DNA of 64,000 bases from assembly GCF_000378985.1 (NCBI RefSeq), contig NZ_KB905371.1, forward strand, positions 372,001 through 436,000. Direction: 5' to 3'. This document shows positions 32,431 through 41,091 of the stretch, piece after piece (position 1 is the stretch's first letter; each line of letters starts with the position of its first letter). The position numbers and the translations under genes were made by a program. The notes below the pieces were generated by a model that ran no database searches, had not been told where the DNA came from, and saw only the letters and a list, made by a program, of their open reading frames with translations. This stretch comes from Ensifer sp. BR816. GTDB taxonomy: Bacteria; Pseudomonadota; Alphaproteobacteria; Rhizobiales; Rhizobiaceae.

Positions 32431-32922
32431 TCAGTTATCTTCTGTCAGCTCTGCATGGGCCTCGGCGTGCCGGCGCCAGATCATGACTTTCTGACGCTCC
32501 TCAGGCGGAGTTGCATCGACGAATCCAGCCTCCTCAGCGGCACGGGCCGAGGCGATGTTCGCTTTCTGCATATGGGCGTAGATTACATCGTAGCGGCTAG
32601 CCTGGGCGGCCTTGGCATATGCGACCCGACCGATGTGTCTCCCCTGACTGGATTGATTGAGATAGATCTGGATGGAGGCATGCACCCCGAGCGGCGAAGC
32701 GTCGATGAGATTGATGAAAACTCTCCCGCAGCGCTTGCCATCCAGTTCAATCCGCCATGCTTCCCCATCGGAACCGCCCCCGCGGCCCTTGGTCCCACGC
32801 GTCCTGACAAGCGCAACCTGCTCGGCAGAAACCGGCTCACGACGGTTGGCTCCCCGGGCGGGTCGCGCAGTGGACCGCAGTCTTTTCGGTTTCGAGCGCG
32901 GTTCGCCAGGCCTAACCATCAT
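32431..32922 (-). CDS. GNAT-family acetyltransferase, last gene of the RiPP operon
   Basis: The 163-residue product has a basic, proline-rich lead (about 50 residues) followed by a GNAT core: EAWRIELDGKRCGRVFINLI, then HASIQIYLNQSSQGRHIGRV (acetyl-CoA loop, QGRHIGR) and NIASARAAEEAGFV, the NxxSxxxxxxxGF signature near residue 122. It would acetylate an amine using acetyl-CoA. Its start overlaps the end of the preceding UPF0489-like gene by 11 bases, so it is co-translated with the peptide-modifying genes. The substrate could be the peptide's free amines, such as an ornithine or N-terminus; that is inference. Confidence 0.7.
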   Translation of the reverse strand: MMVRPGEPRSKPKRLRSTARPARGANRREPVSAEQVALVRTRGTKGRGGGSDGEAWRIELDGKRCGRVFINLIDASPLGVHASIQIYLNQSSQGRHIGRVAYAKAAQASRYDVIYAHMQKANIASARAAEEAGFVDATPPEERQKVMIWRRHAEAHAELTEDN

Positions 32923-33901
32923 TCAAGCCCAGCCCGTCCAGGAGACGCCGGTCGGCCTCCTCCCAGAATTCTGCCGGAAAGAAGCCCGGCGAAAACGCTA
33001 TGACAACATCCTCAATGCGGGAAGCTATGTCGGGAGTGCTCAAGACCCCAGCCAACTCGTCAATGCGCGCCATGATGATGTCACGGGCCGGATCAAGCCG
33101 AGCCGCATGGAGCGACCAATCACTATCCCCATCGTACCGATTGTTGAAGTAGTCGAGGTCGATGTGGAGAAGCAAGCGGCGACCTTCGGTGCCTGCGAGC
33201 CATTCGTCAAAGCTTGAGGTAAGCAGGTATGTGGACGGTCCGGCGCGCTGCCCCGTCGGGTGTAGCGTGATGGTGGGACGGAAGGCGTGAGCGTCGAGCA
33301 GAGTGTCGACCAATAGACCCGGCTCGAACATGTAGGCCTCTGTGGACCGGACTTTGGGGGGCTGACACAAATGTCGAACTTCGCATCGGGGAAAGCGATG
33401 CACAAAGGGCGTCATAAAGCTCCCCATGCCGATGGCCCCGCTGGCGATCGCGTGTGCCACGGAAATGGGGTCCGTCAGCGCGAAGGGTTCACTGCTGATG
33501 AGGTCGTACCAGCCACCTCTGCCTGCGCGCAGGCGCGGGGAGCCCAGATCGCGGTGATCGTCGACGTGAAGAATGATCGGCGCCACGTCACGGTCGGTTT
33601 GACGCAGCATCCATTCGCTCCAGCTGGCGAGCGTCCAGCTGTCATAGAGGCAGCGCAAGAGTTTTCCGCTTCTGCGCCGCGCCTCGAACATGGTTTCATA
33701 CCGGACGCCGTCACCCCACCATGCGAGCCCGGTGGCAAGCGCAGGATCAACGTGACGCCACGGATCAGCTGGCCAGGCCAGGGTCAGCTCCCATGCGTCG
33801 CCGCAATCTGCGGCAGTCGCATCTTTATCGCAAAAATAGTCGCGGAGGGCGGCGTGGCGCTCGGCCGGATCGGACGGGAGAAAGCCGCGTGCGACGCGCA
33901 T
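32912..33901 (-). CDS. UPF0489/arginase-like protein (candidate peptide arginase)
   Basis: The 329-residue protein has two acidic/histidine metal-site motifs: HVDDHRDLGSP at 112-122 and HIDLDYFNNRYDGDSDW at 246-262. These resemble the DxHxD and DxDxxD metal sites of arginases, as in UPF0489-type proteins. Some UPF0489 members are peptide arginases that turn arginine into ornithine in ribosomally made peptides. Between the motifs lies SGAIGMGSF (154-162). It starts two bases after the radical SAM gene and overlaps the GNAT gene, so it belongs to the same operon. With an arginine-rich precursor tail nearby, a peptide-arginase role is the best guess, but it is not proven here. Confidence 0.65.
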   Translation of the reverse strand: MRVARGFLPSDPAERHAALRDYFCDKDATAADCGDAWELTLAWPADPWRHVDPALATGLAWWGDGVRYETMFEARRRSGKLLRCLYDSWTLASWSEWMLRQTDRDVAPIILHVDDHRDLGSPRLRAGRGGWYDLISSEPFALTDPISVAHAIASGAIGMGSFMTPFVHRFPRCEVRHLCQPPKVRSTEAYMFEPGLLVDTLLDAHAFRPTITLHPTGQRAGPSTYLLTSSFDEWLAGTEGRRLLLHIDLDYFNNRYDGDSDWSLHAARLDPARDIIMARIDELAGVLSTPDIASRIEDVVIAFSPGFFPAEFWEEADRRLLDGLGLNDG

Positions 33902-33903
33902 GA

Positions 33904-36051
33904 TCAGGCCGCGACCGGTGCCTGAAGGCTCGCGGCCTCGAGGACGTCAGTCAAGGCCACCCCAAGGGGCGTGAGCTCACACTGGCGCAGTGTAGCAATG
34001 CCGAGCTGAAGGTTTCGCTCGGTGTCGCGAAGCTGCTTTGCCGCACGGTCTTTCATTCGAGCAGGCCCATGGGCGAGAATGTGCTGCCATAGGCGTTGCA
34101 GCTCGACGAACACGAAAACGGCGTGGAGCAGTCCAGAGGGCGGTCGCAAGTCGGCCCGCCACGGAGACACCACCCGCGGCGCGAAGCGGCTAGCCATAGG
34201 GCCGAACCGTTCGAGCAGGTAGAGCTTCTGGTGGCGATGCTCGTGGACCAGTGAGTCCGCGAGGTCAAAGGGATCGATTGGCTCGTCGCCTTGCATAACC
34301 GACACGAACAAAGCGCCGGGCACGGAATCATCACTAAAGGAGACGATCTTTTCCGGGTCAGCCGTGGGATCGCGAATAAATTGGACCGCTCTACAGGCGG
34401 ACAGCATTTCGTCGGCAAGGGCGGGACGCCAGCTCTGGACGATGGCGAAGGCTTCCTCAACGACCTGACGCGCAGCCGCTGCGACATTGTCACGCTCGAA
34501 AATAATCTGGTCTCCGAATGGAAGCCGTAGCCAAGCATCGTTTTGTGCAATGTCCCATGTGTTGTCCGTATTGGGGTCATCCCTGCCCACAACGTCTTTT
34601 AAATAGTCGATGTCCGCCAGTACCGGCCTGCCGTCAACGTCGTGGATGTGGCGGCCCTGCGTTTGTGCCATGAACGCATGGCTCCAGGCGACCACACCCG
34701 GCCGTCGGGCGAGGCGGGCAAAGGCGTCGTCATCAAGCTCAACCAGTTGTTGCGCAATCGCGATAGCGTCAGGACCAGCCTTGTCCAGTTCCGCCAACAC
34801 CTGCCGCAAGCGTTCGATGTAGGCCTGATCGGCATCCTCTCGCAGTACCGCCATAGCCGCTCCGGCCGTTTCTGCCCGCTCGAACTCGCTCAGGTTAAAT
34901 GTTGCCGAAAGCCGGTTTGAGAGGTCTTCTTCCTGGGCGGTCAGGTCTTGCACAAGGCGTGCCTGAACGTGAGAGATCAGGGCGAACAGCTCGCCGCAAT
35001 AAACCGACGGATTGTTGAATCCAGCCACGCTGAAGCGGTGCGGAACCGACCCGCCTCCGCAAATATCGACGACCTGGCAACTGAGACAGCTTTCGCTGAG
35101 GCCGCCCTTGGTTAAGAGGGTCCGGTGTCGCTCAATCACAGGCGATGCGGCGGCTGCGGAAATCGCCGTATCTCTAACAGAGCCATGCAAATCCGAGATG
35201 CCATCGCCAACGATCTTCAAGACATCCAAATCATGATAGCCGCCGTCGGTTTCGATCGATAGAAGATTGACGTCACCAAAGCCGAAGGCATCGGTTGCCG
35301 ACGGCAGGCCTGCTGCTACATCGAGGAGGGCTTCGAAAGTCCGAAGCGGGATATGTGGATAACGGTCGAACCAGCAATCGAAAGCTCGAAGGAGCCAGTC
35401 TTTGTAGATGTCGGGCTCTGCCTCCCGTCCCGGCGGAGGGCGCACATGATGTGCATCCGGAAGAAGCAAATCGAGTTTCGGCGGATTGATGTCATTGAAG
35501 AATGCGAGAAGGTCCTCGGGATCGGACCTGGCATCGATCACCGCGATCACACCGGCAAAAATCTTGGGATGGGCTTCCAGCCGACGATAAGCCTCCATCA
35601 CCTTCTCGAAACTTGATCGTCCCTTCCGCGTAGTTCGATGCCGGTCGTTGTCTTCCTTGGAGCCGTCGAGGCTCAGAGACACCGAAATGTCGGCCGCCTC
35701 GAGAGCCAGCAGGATTTCCTCGGTAAGGAGCAGACCGTTCGTTTGCATCGCGAAGTCCAGTTTCACCTCGGGCCCCACCGCGATGCGGAGTTGTTTGGCA
35801 AAACCAGTGATCGTTTCGACACCGGCCAGCAATGGCTCGCCGCCATGAAAGATGACCACGGCCCTTCGCAGGCCTTCACCTCGGGCGTACTCGCCCAGCC
35901 GCTCGGCGAACGCCATTTTGGTATCAGGAGACATGGTTTTAGGCATGGATCTCCAGCTCTGATCGGCGTGGTGATACACGTAACAATAGTCGCAATCGAG
36001 ATTGCAGCGGGAAGCTATTTTGACCAGAAACGACGTTATACGCGCCGTCAC
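33904..36051 (-). CDS. Radical SAM/SPASM peptide maturase fused to an HExxH domain
   Basis: The 715-residue protein has an N-terminal radical SAM core (CNLDCDYC, Cys16/20/23; GGEPLLAG at 70-77; AMQTNGLLL) and a SPASM-type auxiliary-cluster region (Cys322, 325, 331, 352). The C-terminal domain, about 480-715, contains VHEHRHQKLYLL with HEHRH at 603-607 and WRADLRPPSGLLHAVFVFV. This layout is like FxsB-type maturases that make cyclophane or other crosslinks in RiPPs; the C-terminal HExxH domain belongs to the group linked to 2-oxoglutarate-dependent peptide beta-hydroxylation. The HExxH residues are intact. It follows the precursor peptide gene by 15 bases. A metalloprotease reading of HExxH is less likely given the fusion. 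Confidence 0.85.
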   Translation of the reverse strand: MTARITSFLVKIASRCNLDCDYCYVYHHADQSWRSMPKTMSPDTKMAFAERLGEYARGEGLRRAVVIFHGGEPLLAGVETITGFAKQLRIAVGPEVKLDFAMQTNGLLLTEEILLALEAADISVSLSLDGSKEDNDRHRTTRKGRSSFEKVMEAYRRLEAHPKIFAGVIAVIDARSDPEDLLAFFNDINPPKLDLLLPDAHHVRPPPGREAEPDIYKDWLLRAFDCWFDRYPHIPLRTFEALLDVAAGLPSATDAFGFGDVNLLSIETDGGYHDLDVLKIVGDGISDLHGSVRDTAISAAAASPVIERHRTLLTKGGLSESCLSCQVVDICGGGSVPHRFSVAGFNNPSVYCGELFALISHVQARLVQDLTAQEEDLSNRLSATFNLSEFERAETAGAAMAVLREDADQAYIERLRQVLAELDKAGPDAIAIAQQLVELDDDAFARLARRPGVVAWSHAFMAQTQGRHIHDVDGRPVLADIDYLKDVVGRDDPNTDNTWDIAQNDAWLRLPFGDQIIFERDNVAAAARQVVEEAFAIVQSWRPALADEMLSACRAVQFIRDPTADPEKIVSFSDDSVPGALFVSVMQGDEPIDPFDLADSLVHEHRHQKLYLLERFGPMASRFAPRVVSPWRADLRPPSGLLHAVFVFVELQRLWQHILAHGPARMKDRAAKQLRDTERNLQLGIATLRQCELTPLGVALTDVLEAASLQAPVAA

Positions 36052-36066
36052 GGCACCATCGCTCCG

Positions 36067-36246
36067 TTACGAGCGATTGTGTCGATGATGCATGCGGTCG
36101 TAGCTGGTGATTACTTCGCTGGCCTCGGCATTGGCGAGCACGCGGCTACGAAGCCTTTGGACGGCCGGGTTAAGCGACTGGCTGCGCAGAACGGAGGTTT
36201 TCACAGTCTCATCCGCGACTTTTTCTTGCTTCTGAACGACAGGCAT
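36067..36246 (-). CDS. Precursor peptide of the RiPP cluster (59 aa)
   Basis: From the ATG at 36,246, with GAGGAG six bases upstream, the product begins MPVVQKQEKVADETVKTSVL and ends ANAEASEVITSYDRMHHRHNRS-stop. The first 45 or so residues form a helical leader; the tail SYDRMHHRHNRS is the probable core. It contains three aromatic-or-His-x-Arg triplets: YDR, HHR and HNR. The preceding ATG at 36,303 would add 19 residues with a worse start signal. Its position directly before the radical SAM gene on the same strand fits a RiPP precursor. No homologue is recognised. Confidence 0.75.
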   Translation of the reverse strand: MPVVQKQEKVADETVKTSVLRSQSLNPAVQRLRSRVLANAEASEVITSYDRMHHRHNRS

Positions 36247-36439
36247 TCCCGGCTCCTCAATTAGCAATAGAATTACATTTATATCCTTCGCGGTAAGTTG
36301 CAATATCTTTCGAGCACGGTCGCGGTCTAAAATGATCGCCGGTAGAGTGGCAGCTCATATTTTTCTCGGAAGGGCGCAGGTAACCACCAATGCGTGCAAT
36401 CTCGAAAAGCTCAGAGGGGCTGCAAAGGACTTGAGCCAA
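36247..36439. other. Upstream region of the RiPP operon
   Basis: AT-richer than its surroundings (for example at 36,260-36,330). No sigma-54 element, NifA site or nod box is visible, so the inducing signal is unknown. No gene is seen. Confidence 0.4.
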
Positions 36440-36620
36440 GTGACAGGGACGTCGTCTTGTCCGCGGGCGGCATCGCAAAAATCCGGAACCGGGGGCAGCG
36501 CTCATCGACGCCGCCGTTTCGACTTTCGGCAGTCCCGGCGTGTCGATCAACAACGCCCGGCCCCTTCAATCGGAAGCCGTTCATCCAACTGACGGAAGCG
36601 GGCTGCAACGGCAGGTCGCC
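36440..36620 (+). pseudogene. Short-chain dehydrogenase relic
   Basis: Plus-strand fragments read VVLSAGGIAKI, then in another frame GAALIDAAVSTFGSPGVSIN (typical SDR middle region before NNAG), then FNRKPFIQLTEA in a third. These pieces in order match an SDR oxidoreductase such as a NodG- or FabG-like protein. At least two frame changes are needed, so it is a pseudogene. Nothing else is seen to 36,820. Confidence 0.45.
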
Positions 36621-36820
36621 GCCAATGATGAGGGACAAAAGGGGCTATCGCGACAGGCTCGATGTGAGCGATCCAGGCGATTGACGCGCCCTCGGCGGCC
36701 TTCTCGGCGGCGCACGCCATCAACCGTCTAACTGTCGTTGGAGCGCCATCAACATGCTCTTCCCCATTTGCGAGCACTTCAATATCAACGTCAGGCTCTG
36801 GAAAGAGCAAACCTCGCCAT

Positions 36821-37162
36821 TTATTGGATTGGAAGACTTTGCAGGGATGCAAGTTCGTCCCAAAAGGCAAAGGCGATGCGACTATCGCGGACAGCGAAGG
36901 CGCCACATCCTCGCCGGCCCGAGGGATCGCGCCATTCGATTACTGCGCTAACACCTATTTCGTATATGATCTGTGGAATGCAGGTCATTCCCGCCACCGC
37001 GAAATCCTGCTCGAACATTTTTTGGATTGCAGAGCGACCTTCGACAGAGCGCTGATTTGCCGGAAGGTGCACGGCATCTTCACGATAGAGTTCTGCAACG
37101 GCGACCGCGTCACACCTGTTGAAACGTCTAACCCACTCTTCGACCACCTCACGCGGCTTCAT
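36821..37162 (-). CDS. SnoaL-like (NTF2-fold) protein (113 aa)
   Basis: The product starts MKPREVVEEWVRRFNRCDAV and continues LYREDAVHLPANQRSVEGRS and FAVAGMTCIPQIIYEIG, the cone-shaped NTF2/SnoaL-like fold with a conserved acidic first turn. Such proteins bind or isomerise small hydrophobic molecules. A good start (GGAACATCCTG before ATG) supports 37,162. It lies left of nodQ on the same strand, 210 bases after it, so it may be read with the nod operon; its role in nodulation is unknown. Confidence 0.65.
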   Translation of the reverse strand: MKPREVVEEWVRRFNRCDAVAVAELYREDAVHLPANQRSVEGRSAIQKMFEQDFAVAGMTCIPQIIYEIGVSAVIEWRDPSGRRGCGAFAVRDSRIAFAFWDELASLQSLPIQ

Positions 37163-37372
37163 CAGGATGTTCCTTTCCGTCGTGGTAGCATCATAGGAGC
37201 ACGTCTGAAACACGGCGCCTTGACAGGGATAGGAGCACTCGACAACGCCATCGTCAGTCCTTCAAAAAACTCCGCGCGCCCTTGCAAATCACCATGTCGT
37301 GAGCATCATAGACATCGAGGATTGCCGCTCCCGCGTAGCGCTCGACGCGTTCCAAGAACTCGCAATGGGGCG
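37163..37372. other. Gap between nodQ and the SnoaL-like gene
   Basis: No gene or clear terminator is seen, so read-through from the nod operon into the SnoaL-like gene cannot be excluded. Confidence 0.3.
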
Positions 37373-39256
37373 TCATTTCTCCTCCATCCGCTGGTCGAGG
37401 AACTCCTCGATCTTCAGCGCCAGCGCGACCGGGTCCACTTCGACCGTCTTCAGATGCAGTTCCGGGCTCTCCGGCACCTCATAGGGCGAGGAGACGCCGG
37501 TGAAGTTTGCGATCTTGCCGGCCAGCGCCTTCTCATAGAGCCCCTTCGGGTCGCGGCGCGCGCACTCCTCGATCGGCGTGTCGACGAAGATCTCGATGAA
37601 CTCGCCCTCGTCCATCAATTCGCGCGCCATGCGCCGCTCGTCACGGAACGGCGAGATGAACGAAACGAGCACGATGAGGCCGGCGTCGGCCATCAGCTTG
37701 GCGACCTCCGCCACGCGGCGAATGTTCTCGACACGATCCTCCTCGGTGAAGCCGAGATCGCGATTGAGCCCGTGGCGGACATTGTCGCCGTCGAGCAGGT
37801 AGGTGTGCTTGCCGCGCGCATGCAGGATGCGATCGAGCGCGTTCCCGATCGTCGATTTGCCGGAGCCCGATAGCCCGGTGAACCAGAGCACGGTAGCGCG
37901 CTGGCTCTTCATCGCGCTGCGTGCAGCCTTGTTCACTTCGAACGCTTGCCAGTGGACGTTGTCGGCGCGGCGAAGTGGGAAGTCTATCAGGCCGGCGCCG
38001 ACGGTGGCGTTCGTCACCCGATCGACGATGATGAAGTTCCCGGTCGCCCGGTTGTCCTTGTAGGCGTCGAAGGCGATCGGCACCTGCGTCGAGATGTTGC
38101 AGACGCCCACCTCGTTCATCTGCAAGGATTTCGCCGCTTCACGGGCAAAGCTGTTGACGTTCACCTGATGCTTGAGCGTGGTGACTGTGGCGCTGACGCT
38201 GTCCGTCTCGGTCCTGAGGATGTAGCTCCGTCCAGGGAACATCGGGCTCGCATCGAACCAGATGACATGCGCCTGGAACTGGTCGGCCACGAACGGCCGT
38301 GCGGCCGGGGCCACCAGCATGTTGCCGCGCGAGGCATCGACCTCATCGGCAAGCACGAGCGTCACCGCCTCGCCCTCCCCCGCCCTTTCGAGGTTCCCGT
38401 CATAGGTGACGATCGCCTTGACGGTGGTTCGCTGGCCGGATTTCGCGACGACGACAGGATCGCCGACCGTAACATGGCCGGAAGCGGCCTGGCCGGCATA
38501 GCCGCGGAAGTCTGCGTTCGGCCGCAACACCAGTTGAACCGGGAAACGGAACGGTTTCTCCTGGGTGGGAGGATCGACTTGCACCGTCTCCAGATATTCG
38601 AGCAGTGCGGGCCCCTTGTACCACGAGGTGTTTGCCGACGCCGAGACGACATTGTCGCCATAGCGCGCCGAGATCGGGATCGGCCGGATGCTGGCAAAGC
38701 CAAGTTCCCTGGCGAAGGCGAGATAATCGGCGACGATCTCGTCGAAGACCTGCTGGCGGAAGTCGACAAGGTCGATCTTGTTGACTGCCAGCACCACATG
38801 GCGGATGCCGAGCAGCGACGCGATGCAGGAGTGGCGCCGGGTCTGCTGAAGGATGCCCTGGCGGCCGTCGATCAAGATGACGGCCAGGTCGGCCGTCGAA
38901 GCGCCCGTCACCATGTTGCGGGTATATTCCTCGTGGCCGGGCGTGTCGGCGACGATGAATTTGCGTTTCGACGTGGCGAAATAGCGGTAGGCGACGTCGA
39001 TGGTGATGCCCTGTTCGCGCTCGGCTTCAAGACCGTCGAGAAGCAGCGAGAGGTCGATCTCCTCGCCATTGGCCACCCCGACGCGTCCCAGATTGGCCAA
39101 CTGATCCTCGAAGATCAGCTTCGCGTCGTAGAGCAAACGCCCGATCAGCGTCGATTTGCCGTCGTCGACGGAGCCGCAGGTGATGAACCTGAGGATCGAT
39201 TTGTTGTCGTGCTCGGCGAGACGTGCCTCGATGTCATGCGGCGGTATGGACAACAT
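37373..39256 (-). CDS. nodQ: NodQ, ATP sulphurylase large subunit/APS kinase
   Basis: NodQ with NodP makes APS and then PAPS, the sulphate donor for NodH. The 627-residue fusion has an EF-Tu-like GTPase (GSVDDGKSTLIGRLLYDAKL near residue 28, DTPGHEEYTRNM, NKIDLVDF) and a C-terminal APS kinase (LWFTGLSGSGKSTIGNALDR near 457, DGDNVRHGLNRDLGF). Length is normal. It shares one base with the stop of nodP and closes the sulphate-activation pair at the far end of the nod operon. Chromosomal cysDN/cysC paralogues are to be expected elsewhere. Confidence 0.95.
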   Translation of the reverse strand: MLSIPPHDIEARLAEHDNKSILRFITCGSVDDGKSTLIGRLLYDAKLIFEDQLANLGRVGVANGEEIDLSLLLDGLEAEREQGITIDVAYRYFATSKRKFIVADTPGHEEYTRNMVTGASTADLAVILIDGRQGILQQTRRHSCIASLLGIRHVVLAVNKIDLVDFRQQVFDEIVADYLAFARELGFASIRPIPISARYGDNVVSASANTSWYKGPALLEYLETVQVDPPTQEKPFRFPVQLVLRPNADFRGYAGQAASGHVTVGDPVVVAKSGQRTTVKAIVTYDGNLERAGEGEAVTLVLADEVDASRGNMLVAPAARPFVADQFQAHVIWFDASPMFPGRSYILRTETDSVSATVTTLKHQVNVNSFAREAAKSLQMNEVGVCNISTQVPIAFDAYKDNRATGNFIIVDRVTNATVGAGLIDFPLRRADNVHWQAFEVNKAARSAMKSQRATVLWFTGLSGSGKSTIGNALDRILHARGKHTYLLDGDNVRHGLNRDLGFTEEDRVENIRRVAEVAKLMADAGLIVLVSFISPFRDERRMARELMDEGEFIEIFVDTPIEECARRDPKGLYEKALAGKIANFTGVSSPYEVPESPELHLKTVEVDPVALALKIEEFLDQRMEEK

Positions 39257-40155
39257 CAGAAGTACCCCTCGCGCTTCTTTTTCTCCATTGCTCCGACCTC
39301 GTCCGTATCGATCAGGCGGCTCTGCCGCTCCGATGTGCGGACCGTCAGCATTTCCCGCAATATCTCTGGAACCGTGGCAGCCTCGGACTCCACCGCGCCG
39401 GTGAGTGGATAGCAGCCGAGCGTGCGGAACCGCACGCGCTTTTCGATAACTTCCTCCTGGGGTTGGATCGGCATGCGGTCGTCGTCGACCATGATGAGCA
39501 TGCCGTCGCGGTGCACGACCGGCCGCCTGGCCGCGAAATAGAGCGGCACGACCGGAATGCTTTCGCGCAGGATATACTGCCAGATATCGAACTCGGTCCA
39601 GTTGGACAGTGGAAAGACCCGCATCGTCTCACCCTGACCGACGCGCGTGTTGTAGGTCTTCCACATCTCGGGGCGCTGCCGCTTCGGGTCCCAGCCGTGC
39701 TGTGCGCTGCGGATGGAGAAGATGCGCTCCTTTGCGCGCGACTTCTCCTCGTCGCGCCGCGCTCCGGCGAGTGCCGCGTCGAAGCCGTGCTTCTCCAGCG
39801 CCTGCCTGAGCGCCATCGTCTTCATCACGTGCGTGTGCACGTTCGACCCATGCGTGAATGGGCCGATGGCCTGATCGACGCCGTCCTGGTTGATGTGCAC
39901 GAGAAGATTGAAACCGTGCTTGCGCGCCATCCGGTCGCGGAACGCGATCATTTCCCGGAACTTCCATCTGGTATCCACGTGCAGGAAAGGAAAAGGCGGC
40001 TTTGCGGGAAAGAACGCCTTCATCGCCAGATGCAGCAAGACCGAGGAGTCCTTGCCTATCGAATAGAGGACGACCGGCTTCGAAAATGTCGCAGCGACTT
40101 CTCGAATGACATGAATGGCTTCAGCTTCAAGCCGCCGAAGATGGGGAAGAGACAT
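39256..40155 (-). CDS. nodP: NodP, sulphate adenylyltransferase small subunit
   Basis: The 299-residue protein is a CysD-type PAPS-reductase-fold subunit: VVLYSIGKDSSVLLHLAMKA near residue 30 with the SxGKDS pyrophosphatase loop, DTRWKFREMIAFRD, and the C-terminal LGCYPLTGAVESEA. It forms APS with NodQ. It begins 5 bases after nodH and overlaps nodQ by one base, so the three sulphation genes are translationally linked. Confidence 0.95.
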   Translation of the reverse strand: MSLPHLRRLEAEAIHVIREVAATFSKPVVLYSIGKDSSVLLHLAMKAFFPAKPPFPFLHVDTRWKFREMIAFRDRMARKHGFNLLVHINQDGVDQAIGPFTHGSNVHTHVMKTMALRQALEKHGFDAALAGARRDEEKSRAKERIFSIRSAQHGWDPKRQRPEMWKTYNTRVGQGETMRVFPLSNWTEFDIWQYILRESIPVVPLYFAARRPVVHRDGMLIMVDDDRMPIQPQEEVIEKRVRFRTLGCYPLTGAVESEAATVPEILREMLTVRTSERQSRLIDTDEVGAMEKKKREGYF

Positions 40156-40160
40156 ATCAC

Positions 40161-40913
40161 TTATCCCTCCCGGACCAATGCGTCATCAAGCTCGAAGAAT
40201 TTCGCGTACGGTCCGCCTGCGAAGTGATCCCGCAACTCCTCGAAATTTTCTACCGTTTCGTCCAGCGGCCGCTTTTCCAGGCGCTGAAGGGTAGCGCAGC
40301 CAGAAAGTTGAAGCGGTGGAACGCCCAGAAAACGCCAAGCCGTTTCCAGGCATGCGGCGGGTTCACGAAGAAGCCGCTCGTACTCGATCTCAAGCAAGCT
40401 GGTCGAAGCATAGGCGTGCGCGACTCGAGTATGGAAATCATCAGCGGCCCTGAAGTAGTCCTCGCAGGTGCCGATCGACAATTTTACGCGTGGCGGCGGA
40501 GCCGTATCATCCGAACTGAATTTCAGCCATTGGCGGCTTTGCCTTGCCTGCATCAGCGAGCGTAGCGACTCCAAGGTGTTTCCCCGAGACAAAAGAATGA
40601 CCTTGAGCCCCGGCCAGCGGGCCAGATCGTCGAAAAAGCCTGGACGTTCCTGAAACTGCGGTTCGTTGATCTTGCATCCAACATGCGTAGCCTTCTTGGC
40701 GCTCGCTGTAGGGAAACGCAAATAGGCGAGCTCGAGGAGCTCGCGATTGCTGCGCAGCAGGCGATCCTTATCGGGCCAATTCGCATCATACGTGTTGAGC
40801 AGCTCACCGTTGCTCCACACCTTCGGATGCTCGTTCAGCAACTCTTCAAGGTAGTGCGTTCCAGTCCTTGGCATTCCAAGAATAGCAAATGGCGCCGGTG
40901 CGGTATGGGTCAT
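40161..40913 (-). CDS. nodH: NodH, Nod-factor sulphotransferase
   Basis: NodH transfers sulphate from PAPS to the reducing-end glucosamine of the Nod factor. The 250-residue protein has the PAPS-binding N-terminus ILGMPRTGTHYLEELLNEHP (the 5'-phosphosulphate loop PRTGTHY) and the RxNxLESLRS segment (LLSRGNTLESLRSLMQAR), which binds the 3'-phosphate. Sulphation narrows host range. It sits between the aldo/keto reductase and nodP in the operon. Confidence 0.93.
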   Translation of the reverse strand: MTHTAPAPFAILGMPRTGTHYLEELLNEHPKVWSNGELLNTYDANWPDKDRLLRSNRELLELAYLRFPTASAKKATHVGCKINEPQFQERPGFFDDLARWPGLKVILLSRGNTLESLRSLMQARQSRQWLKFSSDDTAPPPRVKLSIGTCEDYFRAADDFHTRVAHAYASTSLLEIEYERLLREPAACLETAWRFLGVPPLQLSGCATLQRLEKRPLDETVENFEELRDHFAGGPYAKFFELDDALVREG

Positions 40914-41091
40914 TGCATGTGTTCCCGACTAAAATAGTTCGTGAAAGTTTGGGTAGCGCCAGTGCAACGAACTCCCCGCCCCGATCGGCGTGTTCGCCGG
41001 CCTCAACCCGCGTGACTTGTCAGGCAGTCCTCAAGGACGGTCACCTGACCCAAATCGGAGGAGCGGCTTTTGCACTGGAAGCGAGCCCCGT

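Noticed and set aside
36547..36906. Minus-strand 119-codon frame left of the SnoaL-like gene
   Set aside because: It overlaps the start of the better supported gene and the SDR relic, and resembles nothing known.
37946..39412. 488-codon plus-strand frame opposite nodQ
   Set aside because: Antisense shadow of nodQ and the end of nodP; the sequence has the arginine- and aspartate-rich look of such shadows.
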